Shown piece by piece: positions 1-8,480 of a stretch of 19,950 bases of DNA (positions are counted from its first letter, which is position 1; every line of letters begins with the position of its first letter). Origin of the DNA: JAWLGW01 sp964569055 (lineage in GTDB: Bacteria > Planctomycetota > J058). The stretch lies in the NCBI GenBank assembly GCA_964569055.1, contig CAZMSZ010000107.1:1-19950 (forward strand), written 5' to 3'. The translations under genes were made by a program, and so were the position numbers. The notes beneath the pieces are model-generated. The model was not told the DNA's origin. It searched no databases and worked only from the letters and a program-made list of their open reading frames with translations.

Positions 1-110
1 CGGGCAGGAGCCGGCAACGCGCTCGGCTCCTCACGCGGGCAGCCCGCGCCCAGGAGCGCCAGGGCCGTCAGCAGCGCGGCGAGCGCGCGACGCGACGCGG
101 TGCTACGCAC
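1..110 (-). CDS. Putative lipoprotein, N-terminal part only (runs off the left edge)
   Basis: Reading leftward from a GTG at 110-108 gives VRSTASRRALAALLTALALL followed by GAGCPREEP. This is a basic n-region, a hydrophobic core and a lipobox-like L-G-A-G-C, as expected for a signal-peptidase-II lipoprotein with lipidated Cys at about residue 24. A GAGGAG ribosome site overlaps the TGA stop of the upstream peptidase gene, only 10 bp away, so the two genes are probably co-transcribed. Only about 36 codons are visible, so nothing can be said about the mature protein. The call rests on the leader plus the ribosome site; a chance open frame in GC-rich DNA cannot be fully excluded. Confidence 0.5.
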   Translation of the reverse strand, partial: MRSTASRRALAALLTALALLGAGCPREEPSALPAPA

Positions 111-120
111 GGGCGGCTCC

Positions 121-1653
121 TCATCCACCGTCCCCGGGGGCCGGGACCTCGAGAGCGGTGATCGTATCGTAGGCCGCGATCTCCTCGTTGATCCACAGGG
201 TCCCGTCCAGGATCGAGCGCTCGCTCACCCAGCTCGTGCGCCCGTCCCACGGGTCGTGGAGCTGGAACGAGCGGCCGCCGGCGGGGTCCGCGCGGACGTT
301 GATCGCGAGCACGTAGTGCGCGTACTCGCCCACGTCGCCCCCGACCACGACGGGCACCAGCCGACCCGCCTCGAGCTGCTCGCGCAGGACCTCGCTGGCC
401 TCGCCGGGCGTGGGGTCGAGGAGGGTGGTGTAGCGCAGGCCCGTGCTGGGCTCGAGCTCGTTGAGCTGGTCGTCCACCCAGCGCCCTCCGCCCCCCAGGG
501 CGCTGCGCGGCACGGCGACCCCCTCGTGGGGCTCGAAGGTCGTCCCCTCGTAGGGCGCCTCGGTCAGGGCCTGCTGCTCGGCCGCGAGGTCGGGGTTGAA
601 CGAGGGGTCGTAGGCGTCGGCGTCGTTGGCGCGGGTGACGTCGCCGTTCTCGTCGCGGACGCGCAGCGCGTAGACGGGGTCGTACGCCCCGCGCATGGCC
701 TGGACCGTCGTCACGCCGCAGGTGTCGTGGAACTGCTGGCGGATCCCGCGCTCGTCGCGGTCGCTGCCCGTGAGGCGCAGGTTCCGCTCCAGCCAGCCCT
801 CGTCCTGGCCGCGGATCCGCGCCGCGAACTCGCCCAGCACGGGGAGGTCGTTGCCCGCGGCGAGCGCCTTGAGGAGCTGCGCCTGCTCGGCCGGGCTCCC
901 GGCCTGCGCCAGGAGCTCCTCGAACGCGGCCTGCTCGGCGGGGGACAGGGCCTCGAACGCGGGCTGCACGCGCTGCCGCTGGTGCTCGCCCATGGCCTCA
1001 CGGCTCGCCTCGCTCGCGAGCGCGCCCGCGACGTCGGCGGCGAGCGCGTCCCGCGCCGGTCGGGCGACGGGCTCGCCGAGCGCCTCGCCGTTGAGGTAGT
1101 GGCCCAGGAGCTCGGCCGCGCCGTGGCCGCCCTGCTCGGGCGCGCGCTGCTGCGGAGCCTCCTGGCGCTGGGTGCGTGGCTGCTTCGCGCGGTCGGTCTG
1201 GCGGGCTGGCGAGTCCGCGCCGAACACGCGCACCTCGCCCGGCGGGGCCGGGAGGACGTCCCAGCCGGCCGCGCGCGCCTGGCGAGCCAGCTCGCGCTCG
1301 CCCAGCCGCGGCCCGGAGAGCACGAGCGCCTGCGCGCCCCGCACCTCCGCCACCTGCCCGGCCGCCGCGGCCCGCCTGGCGAAGGCCTCGGCCGCGGCCG
1401 AGTCGCGGAACCGCAGCCGCTCCACCTCGAGCCCGCTCAGGCGGACGCGCACGCCCTGCGCGACCACCCGCTCGCCGTCGCGCCAGCGGACCGACTGCGC
1501 CCGATTGCGTCCGCCGAGCGAGCGCCCGAGGTGCTCGGCGAACACCCGCTCGCGCACGCTCGCCGGCCGGGCCTCGCGCTCGAGCGCCTGCCCGGCGGCC
1601 GGCGACGCGAGCGCGGTCAAGGCGACCAGCGCCAGGACCCCGAACCGGCTCAA
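121..1653 (-). CDS. Secreted papain-like (C39-like) cysteine peptidase, putative
   Basis: This 510-residue protein has an N-terminal signal peptide (FGVLALVALTALASPAAGQA) and then about 270 residues of Arg/Ala/Glu-rich, mostly helical sequence. The C-terminal part carries a plausible papain-fold catalytic set: Cys312 in DTCGVTTVQAM, His446 in EYAHYVLAI and Asp467 in LHDPWDG. Cys-first order with a following helix, then H in a beta strand and N/D in the next strand, is the C39/C70-like arrangement. I chose TTG at 1653-1651 as start because GGAAGGGAGGT sits about 7 bases upstream and the signal peptide follows at once; the longer ATG form at 1692 would put that ribosome site inside the gene. 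A putative lipoprotein follows 10 bp downstream. The substrate is unknown. The family assignment comes from motif pattern only. Confidence 0.7.
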   Translation of the reverse strand: MSRFGVLALVALTALASPAAGQALEREARPASVRERVFAEHLGRSLGGRNRAQSVRWRDGERVVAQGVRVRLSGLEVERLRFRDSAAAEAFARRAAAAGQVAEVRGAQALVLSGPRLGERELARQARAAGWDVLPAPPGEVRVFGADSPARQTDRAKQPRTQRQEAPQQRAPEQGGHGAAELLGHYLNGEALGEPVARPARDALAADVAGALASEASREAMGEHQRQRVQPAFEALSPAEQAAFEELLAQAGSPAEQAQLLKALAAGNDLPVLGEFAARIRGQDEGWLERNLRLTGSDRDERGIRQQFHDTCGVTTVQAMRGAYDPVYALRVRDENGDVTRANDADAYDPSFNPDLAAEQQALTEAPYEGTTFEPHEGVAVPRSALGGGGRWVDDQLNELEPSTGLRYTTLLDPTPGEASEVLREQLEAGRLVPVVVGGDVGEYAHYVLAINVRADPAGGRSFQLHDPWDGRTSWVSERSILDGTLWINEEIAAYDTITALEVPAPGDGG

Positions 1654-1689
1654 GCGCGACCTCCCTTCCTTCCAGGAGGCCGCGCCTTG

Positions 1690-1711
1690 CACCGCCCGTG
1701 CCCGGGCGGTG
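1690..1711. other. Perfect 9-bp hairpin in the leader of the peptidase gene
   Basis: CACCGCCCG (1690-1698) pairs with CGGGCGGTG (1703-1711) around a 4-base loop. It lies about 37 bp upstream of the peptidase TTG start, between that gene and the PDZ gene ending at 1831. The right arm with its flank, CCCGGGCGGTG (1701-1711), recurs as a direct repeat at 1744-1754. There is no T-run on either side that would make a classic terminator on the minus strand. It could be an operator, an RNA leader structure, or a weak terminator of the upstream PDZ genes. Confidence 0.35.
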
Positions 1712-1830
1712 ATATGAAAAGGACAAAGACTTGGGCGACAAAGCCCGGGCGGTGCGTCGCGCTTGCGGGGTGAAACGATCCGGCGCGTGTCGCCGGTAGG
1801 CTACAGGGTGCCGCAGAAGCTGGGCGGCCC

Positions 1831-2544
1831 TCACTTCACCTCGAACGCGAGCACCGTCTCGACCCCGCGGCGCCGCACCAACGCGGTGAAGCGGCGTTCG
1901 CCCCGGAGCTGCGCGAACAGCGCCCGCACGGCCGACACGCTCGGAGCGATCGGGAGCCCGTTCACCGCGAGGAGCTCGTCCCCTTCGCGCAGCCCGAGCT
2001 CGGTCGCGAGCGCGCTGTAGGGCTCGAGCCGGGTGATCCGGTAGGCGGTCACCCCGCCCGTCTCGACGAACCGCCCGCTGCCGGTCCGGGCCAGCTCCCA
2101 GGTGTCGCCGAACGTGCGGTACTTCGCGAGCAGGAGCGCGGGCACCTCGCGCACCCGCGCGTAGCGCAGCCCGGGCACCTGCCGCAGCCAGGGCACGTGG
2201 ACGAACGCCCGCTCGCCCGGCGGGAGCTCGTGCGCGGACGGGGCGGTGGCGCGGAGCGGGTCCTCCTCGCGCGCCGAGCAGATCGGCGCCACCTGCGCGG
2301 TGCCAGCCCCGCTCGTCGCGGGGGCGACCTCGCTCGTCTGGGGCCCGCCCTCGTCGGTGGCCGGGAGCTCACCCGCGGCGGCGCGCTCGCGCGCCAGCCA
2401 CTCCCGGGTGGCGCGCGCGGAGCGGATCGCGTCGTCGAGGATCCCCGAGCGCTCCCACACCCCGCCCAGCACCAGGGTGGCCGCGGCCAGCACCGCCACG
2501 GCGGCGAACAGCGCGGTGATCCGCTCCAGCAGGTCGATCCCCAC
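1831..2544 (-). CDS. GspC-like inner-membrane PDZ protein (second of a tandem pair)
   Basis: This 237-residue protein has one N-terminal membrane segment (about residues 10-30, ALFAAVAVLAAATLVLGGVW), a charged helical stretch (LDDAIRSARATREWLARER), a variable Ala/Thr-rich linker and a C-terminal PDZ-like domain (ITRLEPYSALATELGLREGD then ELLAVNGLPI). This short-cytosol, single-TM, periplasmic-PDZ layout is that of type II secretion protein GspC. It is clearly paralogous to the gene directly upstream: both share the LDxAxxSAxATxxWLxRER block, a WLRxVPGxRY block, a KYxxFxDTWE block and the PDZ. The start is GTG, with GGAGG about 13 bases upstream, which is longer than usual. No other T2SS gene is visible, so a dedicated envelope scaffold is as likely as a true secretion component. 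Confidence 0.65.
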   Translation of the reverse strand: MGIDLLERITALFAAVAVLAAATLVLGGVWERSGILDDAIRSARATREWLARERAAAGELPATDEGGPQTSEVAPATSGAGTAQVAPICSAREEDPLRATAPSAHELPPGERAFVHVPWLRQVPGLRYARVREVPALLLAKYRTFGDTWELARTGSGRFVETGGVTAYRITRLEPYSALATELGLREGDELLAVNGLPIAPSVSAVRALFAQLRGERRFTALVRRRGVETVLAFEVK

Positions 2545-2595
2545 GGCGTGCGCGCCCTCCTCTCGCGGGGAGGACGCGGCCTGCGCGCGCCGGGT

Positions 2596-3327
2596 TCAGC
2601 GCACCGTGAACGAGAGGACCACCTTCTGCCCCTTGCGCTCGATCAGCACCGCGAACCGGCGCTCGTTCTTGAACTGCTCGAACATGGCCTTGCCGGCCTC
2701 CACGCTCTGGCCGATCGGCTGCCCGTTCACGGCGATCACCTTGTCGTCCTTCCGCAGGCCGAGCTTGGTGTAGAGCATGCTCGCCTCGTTCAGCCAGTTG
2801 ATCTTGTAGGCGGTGCCCGCGTCGGTGTCGACGAACTCGCCCCCGCCCCCCTGGACCTCCTCCCAGGTGTCCTGGAACGACTGATACTTGCGGTACGTGA
2901 TCTCGGGGATCGTCTTGGGCGGCTTGTAGCGCACGCCCGGGACCTTGCGCAGCCAGGAGACCCCCTCGAACACCTGCTCGTCGGGGGGCACGTCGTCGGT
3001 GCCGAAGTACTTCTTGGGGATCTCCTTGGCGATCTCCTTCAGGCGCTGCGCCTCCTCCGCGGCGGCCGGCGTTCCGGGCGCGGCCCGGGACGTCCGCGGC
3101 GCCGGCGGCGCGACGTAGTCCTTCTCGGCGACGGCCGAGACGACGCCGCTGCGCTGCCGCTCGCGCTCCAGCCAGGTCATGGTGGCGTCCGCGGAGCTGA
3201 CGGCCTCGTCCAGGACGCCCGAGCGCAGGCCGCCCGGCATGAGGGAGATGACGGTCACGCCCGCCGCCACGCCGACCACCGTCAGGCCAGCGAGCGCGAA
3301 CGCGAGCTTCTCGAACAGTGCCAGCAT
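2596..3327 (-). CDS. GspC-like inner-membrane PDZ protein (first of a tandem pair)
   Basis: This 243-residue protein has an N-terminal membrane anchor (LFEKLAFALAGLTVVGVAAG), then the LDEAVSSADATMTWLERER helix, a Pro/Ala linker, a conserved middle region (SWLRKVPGVRYKPP; YRKYQSFQDTWEE) and a C-terminal PDZ-like domain with LGLRKDDKVIAVNGQPI. The residues before MLALFEK in the longer frame have no signal character; ATG at 3327-3325, with AGGG about 8 bases upstream, puts the anchor at the true N terminus. It lies 51 bp upstream of its paralog, probably in the same transcript, and is divergent from the propeller gene at 3462. The middle region shared by both paralogs may correspond to the GspC homology region, but I cannot align it confidently. 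Confidence 0.65.
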   Translation of the reverse strand: MLALFEKLAFALAGLTVVGVAAGVTVISLMPGGLRSGVLDEAVSSADATMTWLERERQRSGVVSAVAEKDYVAPPAPRTSRAAPGTPAAAEEAQRLKEIAKEIPKKYFGTDDVPPDEQVFEGVSWLRKVPGVRYKPPKTIPEITYRKYQSFQDTWEEVQGGGGEFVDTDAGTAYKINWLNEASMLYTKLGLRKDDKVIAVNGQPIGQSVEAGKAMFEQFKNERRFAVLIERKGQKVVLSFTVR

Positions 3328-3461
3328 GGAAACGACCCTACTTCGCGGCTCGGAGGCGGTCAACGGCGCCCCGGCGTTCACCGGGGGGACGAAGGTGGCG
3401 CAGGCAGGGTTCACCGGCCGGTCGTTGCCGTACCGCAGCCCTCCACTAACCTGTGGTGCAC

Positions 3462-4672
3462 ATGAGCGATCGGGCGGTGCGTGACCTCGAGCGGGCCTTC
3501 TTGGGCGGCGACGCCGCCGCCCTGCCGCTGCTGGTCGCGGCCCACCTGCGCCGGGGCGAGCGCGGGACGGCGCTGGCGCTGCTCGGCGCCCAGCGGGCGC
3601 TCGGGCCCGACCTGCTGGCGCTCGAGGCCGAGGGCTGGCGCGGGGCGCTGCGGCGACTCGCGCCCGTGCAGCGGATCCCGGGGGTGCGGCCCTACGCGGG
3701 CCTATGGGGGTGGGTCGACGATCAGCGCGCCTGCTTGGGCCTGCGACGTGCGCCGACCCCTCGCGAAGGCTGGACCGTAGCGTTCCTCGATCGCGCGTCC
3801 GCCGCGCTCGAAGAGGCGCCGCGACTCGTGCGCTGGTTCGGACCGGTCACGGACGGCGGCATCATCGTGGGCGAGGTCACGCCCGGGAACGGCGAGCTCG
3901 CGGCTCCGGTGCTACTGGGCCCCGCGCCGGGAGAGCCGCGGCGCGAGCCGCTCGGCCCGATCACGGCCGCACGGGTGGCCGGTGCCGAGCCCGGGGCGCG
4001 CTCGCTGGTGTGGACTCGCCAGCTACCGAGCTGCGGCGATCCCGGAGACGTGCTGTGGACGGACTGGGCCGGTGTCCCTCGGCTCACCGTACGCGGGCCA
4101 CTCGTTGCGTTCGGGCCCGCGCGGAGCCGGCTCGTGTACCAGGCGGGGTCCGAGCTGCGGTGGCTCTACTCGGGCGAGCCGCTCGAGGAAGCGCGATCCC
4201 TGGAGGTCCCCGGCCTCGAGCATGACCTGATCACGCCCCTCGGCGCCGGGCTCCTGGTCGCACGCTCGCGCCGCCAGCTCCGCTTGATCGACCTCGACGC
4301 GCGGAGCGTCACGCCCGTCGGTCGCGGCACGCAGCGCGCGAGCTGGCCGTTCGCCCTCGCCCGCGACCGTACGGCCGTGCTCGGGCTTGCACCGGCCGGA
4401 CCTCAGCGGCTCGAAATCGGAACCTCACGTGGTGCGCCCGAGGGGCCAGAACACGAGGGTCGAGCATGTTGGCACCCACGAGCGGACGCGGTGCTGCTCG
4501 TCCCCGAGAGCGGCCCCGCCGAGCTGCTGGCCTGGGACGGCCGCCGCTTCGCGCGCCTGCTCCGCTTCCCGCCCGACGCTCGGCCGCTCGGCTGGTCGCC
4601 CGACGGGCGCGCGCTGCTCGTGGTCCGCCGGGTCGGCGAGGGCGGGCTGCTCGAGGTGTGGGAGGCGCGCTC

Positions 4673-4676
<4 letters not shown>
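3462..4676 (+). CDS. Beta-propeller-like protein coupled to a response regulator, function unknown
   Basis: This 404-residue protein has no signal peptide or membrane segment. Residues 1-65 look like helical repeats (LERAFLGGDAAALPLLVAAH; ERGTALALLGAQRALGPD). The rest is beta-rich with repeated short strands ending in W/D turns. Its C-terminal part (CWHPRADAVLLVPES; LAWDGRRFARLLRF; LGWSPDGRALLVVRRV) resembles TolB/WD40-type propeller blades. I start at ATG 3462; GTG at 3453 in the same frame is an alternative. A weak promoter-like pair (TTGCCG 3425-3430, TAACCT 3447-3452, 16-bp spacer) lies so close that the message could be nearly leaderless. The stop overlaps the GTG of the response regulator (GTGA), so the two are probably co-translated. 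It may act as a sensor or scaffold for that regulator; this is inference. Confidence 0.6.
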
Positions 4677-6082
<1,406 letters not shown>

Positions 6083-6095
6083 ACCCATCCTTGCG

Positions 6096-6405
6096 CCAAG
6101 CGAATCGCGCCCGTGCCCGCGCCAGTCCACACGGTCCGTGGCCCGGTCACGTCTGACGATCCCACACATTTCGTGCCCGTGCCCGTGCCCGTGCCCGTGC
6201 TCGCGACCCGTGCGCGTGCCGGTTTGCCCGAAGGAGCGACCCAGAGCGCTCTCGCTTGCAGCGCTCCTCGGCGCAGCGAAGTGGGAACGGGCCACGCGCA
6301 CGGAAACGGGCACGGGCACAGGCACCGGCACGATTCGCTTGGCCCAGCGATGTGTGGGATCGTCAGCCACGGGCCAAGGGGACGGGCACGGGCGCGGGCA
6401 CGAGG
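6096..6405. repeat. ~300-bp imperfect palindrome made of GTGCCC hexamers and short inverted modules
   Basis: This fills most of the 409-bp gene-free stretch between 6082 and 6492. TGACGATCCCACACAT (6154-6169) has a perfect inverted copy at 6350-6365. CCAAGCGAATCG near 6096-6107 is inverted at 6331-6342. Four perfect tandem GTGCCC units (6173-6196) on the left face GGGCAC-type units around 6307-6325, and again near 6381-6401. The centre is a GAGCGCT (6244-6250) / AGCGCTC (6260-6266) hairpin. The arms are degenerate and one module sits at a different relative position on the two sides, so this is not a simple duplication. Open frames through it are Val-Pro repeats and are not credible genes. 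It could be a REP/MITE-like mobile repeat, a cruciform or a strong terminator. Confidence 0.75.
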
Positions 6406-6491
6406 CTGCTCAGAGATGCGCCCGCACCCGCCGCCAGCTGCTGCACATCGCCAAGTGGACTCACCTCATCGGCACCCGATAGACTCGTGGC

Positions 6492-7274
6492 GTGACCTCC
6501 GCCCGCTCCACCGAAGCCGCCGCTCCCGTCGGCCCGCCGTTCGCCGCGGCGGTCGCGGCCGAGCGCGCGATCGCGCGTCGGCGCGCGCGGGTGGCCGTCC
6601 CTCCCATCCCGCCCCGGCGCACGCGCACGTGGGTCCGCGCGGCCTACCGGTTCTTCGCCACGCTCTACTTCCGCCTGGAGCACCACGGGCGCGAGCACGT
6701 CCCGGCGGACGGCCCCGCGGTGCTGGTCGGCAACCATCCCAGCTACTTCGACCCGCACTCGGTCGGCTACGGGCTCGAGCGCTGGATCACGTGGATGGCC
6801 TGGGACGAGGCGTTCGCCTGGCCGGTGGTGGGCAAGCTCGTGAGCGGGCTGGGCGCGTTCCCGGTCAACCTCGACCGCCCGCAGCCCTCCGCGCTCAAGA
6901 CGGCGCAGGCGGTGCTCGACGAGGGGCGCCTGCTCGGGATCTTCTTCGAGGGCGGCCGCACCCCGGCGGGGGAGTGGCAGCTCGGCGAGCCGCGCCCGGG
7001 CGCCGCGTTGATCGCGCTCAAGGCGGGCGTGCCGGTGGTCCCGTTCAGCATCGCGGGCAAGCGGCGCGCGTGGCCGCGCGACGGGGTGCCGCGCCCGGGC
7101 AAGGTCGTGGTGCGCTACCACCCGCCGCTCGACGCCGCGCGCTTCCGCCCCGACCTCCCCACGCGCCGCCGGGCGGAGCTCCTCACCGAGGAGCTCGCCG
7201 CGCGCGTGCGCGCCGGGCTCCCCCCCGACGGCCGGGCGCGTCCGCGCCGGCGGCAGGCGCGCGCGGAGTGGTGA
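6492..7274 (+). CDS. PlsC-type 1-acyl-sn-glycerol-3-phosphate acyltransferase family protein
   Basis: This 260-residue protein carries the acyltransferase signatures in order: NHPSYFD (residues 81-87; the NHx4D catalytic motif with His82 and Asp87), GAFPVNLDR (about 121-129), FEGGRTP (about 152-158, the E-G-x-R substrate motif) and VPVVPFSIAG near 177. The family transfers acyl groups to lysophosphatidate or related glycerolipids at the inner membrane face. The first ~45 residues are Arg/Ala-rich without motifs, so the start is not certain; GTG at 6492 has only a weak ribosome site. The TGA stop shares one base with the ATG of the next gene (TGATG), so it heads a co-translated run. The exact acceptor (lysophosphatidate or another lipid) cannot be read from the sequence. 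Confidence 0.88.
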   Translation: MTSARSTEAAAPVGPPFAAAVAAERAIARRRARVAVPPIPPRRTRTWVRAAYRFFATLYFRLEHHGREHVPADGPAVLVGNHPSYFDPHSVGYGLERWITWMAWDEAFAWPVVGKLVSGLGAFPVNLDRPQPSALKTAQAVLDEGRLLGIFFEGGRTPAGEWQLGEPRPGAALIALKAGVPVVPFSIAGKRRAWPRDGVPRPGKVVVRYHPPLDAARFRPDLPTRRRAELLTEELAARVRAGLPPDGRARPRRRQARAEW

Positions 7275-8155
7275 TGCGCCGCATGCCCGAGGCGGTGCGG
7301 CGCCTGCGCGAGCCGTGGGCCAGCCGGCGCGCGCAGGTCCGCGGGCTCGACGAGGAGCTCGAGCTCGAGTTCCGGTTCGGCCAGCGCGTCACCAAGACCG
7401 ACCGCGGCTACATGATGGGCGGCACGCTCAAGGGCGGCTCGTCCTCCATGTGGTACCCCGTCACGCGCGCGCAGTACCACGCGTTCAAGCGCTGGCAGAG
7501 GCTGGAGGGGACGCAGGAGGCGCGCGACGACGAGGCGCTCGCGCGCCTCAGCGAGCTGCTCGCGCGCCACGACGTGGCGCTCGCCACGCGCCGCAGCGGC
7601 GCCACGCACCGCCGCCAGCAGGACGACCCCGAGCCGTGGCGCGGCTTCGGCCCGCTGTACGGCGACATGCACCAGATCCTCAGCGCGCTGCCCGAGGAGC
7701 ACCTCGCCCGCCCCACGCTCCGCCGGATCCAGCTCGGCGGCTGGGGACCCGACGCGGCCAAGGCCAGCGCCTACCAGGACGGCGCGGTGCTGATGTACGA
7801 GTTCGCCTGCCGCGGCGCGCGCCGCACCTTCCTGGGGCTGTTCCTGCACGAAGTCGGCCACGCCCACGAGGTCGCCATGAGCGAGGCGCTCAAGGACGCG
7901 CTCCACGCGCGCTACCAGGTGCTCTTGGCGGAGGACGCGTTCTTCGGAGTGGAGTTCCTGGTCGACGGCGAGACCCGCAAGCTCTACCAGCGGTTCGTGT
8001 TCAACGAGTTCCTGGCCGAGGTCTACATGATGTACGCGGCCTGCGGCGAGGGGCTGCGCCAGGCGATCGCCGCCCAACCCGCCCCGGCGCGGGGGGCGTG
8101 GGAGGCGATCTACGCGCTGTTCCGCGAGGGGTTCGCGGGGGTCGAGTACGAGTGA
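7274..8155 (+). CDS. HExxH zincin-like putative metalloprotease
   Basis: This 293-residue protein is soluble by sequence, with no signal peptide or membrane segment. HEVGH at 192-196 (His192, Glu193, His196) matches the HExxH zinc-protease core. A helix about 50 residues later, FNEFLAEVYMMYA (243-255), offers Glu245 or Glu249 as a third, gluzincin-type ligand, recalling the anthrax-lethal-factor-like zincin families. The segment ALPEEHLARPTLRRIQLGG before the motif also fits those families, where a similar block precedes the metal site. The N-terminal 120 residues are rich in Arg and Glu and are unrecognised. It overlaps the plsC-like gene by one base and is followed 10 bp later by the STAS gene. 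The zincin fold is a strong motif inference; actual proteolysis and substrate are unknown. Confidence 0.7.
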   Translation: MRRMPEAVRRLREPWASRRAQVRGLDEELELEFRFGQRVTKTDRGYMMGGTLKGGSSSMWYPVTRAQYHAFKRWQRLEGTQEARDDEALARLSELLARHDVALATRRSGATHRRQQDDPEPWRGFGPLYGDMHQILSALPEEHLARPTLRRIQLGGWGPDAAKASAYQDGAVLMYEFACRGARRTFLGLFLHEVGHAHEVAMSEALKDALHARYQVLLAEDAFFGVEFLVDGETRKLYQRFVFNEFLAEVYMMYAACGEGLRQAIAAQPAPARGAWEAIYALFREGFAGVEYE

Positions 8156-8165
8156 GGAGGAGGCC

Positions 8166-8480
8166 GTGAGCACGTTCGAGCTCTCGCACGAGCCGGTCCC
8201 CGGCGGGGTGGTGGTCCGCGTCCGCGGCAAGTTCGACCGCGAGGCCGGGGCCGCGGTGGAGGCCGTGCTCAAAGGCCACCAGGGCGTGCGCGTGGTCCAC
8301 CTCGGGGCCGTGGAGTACCTGTCCTCGACCGGGGTGGCCATGCTCGCCAAGCTCTCGGCCTCCCTCGGGCTGCGGATCGCCGCCCCGGCCGAGTGCGTGC
8401 GACACACCTTGAGCCTGGCCGGCGTGGAGCGCATCCTCGCGATCTACGAGGACGAGGAGGCGGCCCGTGGACACGTTTAG
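8166..8480 (+). CDS. STAS-domain protein (anti-sigma-factor antagonist-like)
   Basis: This single-domain protein of 104 residues matches the length of SpoIIAA/RsbV-type STAS proteins. It shows the fold's order: beta strands GGVVVRVRGKF, helix AAVEAVLKG, strand VRVVHLG, then the signature YLSSTGVAML where Ser54 aligns with the phosphorylated Ser of the DSSG loop (the preceding Asp is Ser here). The family works by binding anti-sigma kinases or other partners according to Ser phosphorylation. GTG start has GGAGGAGG just upstream. The last 14 bases overlap the start of the zinc-ribbon/TPR gene, so the two are translationally linked. No SpoIIAB-like kinase or alternative sigma factor is in the window, so the partner is unknown. 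Confidence 0.88.
   Translation: MSTFELSHEPVPGGVVVRVRGKFDREAGAAVEAVLKGHQGVRVVHLGAVEYLSSTGVAMLAKLSASLGLRIAAPAECVRHTLSLAGVERILAIYEDEEAARGHV

Noticed and set aside
100..1773. Long plus-strand open frame of 557 codons opposite the peptidase
   Set aside because: Arg/Gly/Leu-rich mirror of the minus-strand gene; that strand has the signal peptide, catalytic motifs and ribosome site.
6113..7273. N-terminal extension of the zincin frame reading through the GTGCCC repeats
   Set aside because: It gives Val-Pro repeats and Arg-rich sequence overlapping the PlsC gene; the ATG at 7274 overlaps the PlsC stop and is the natural start.
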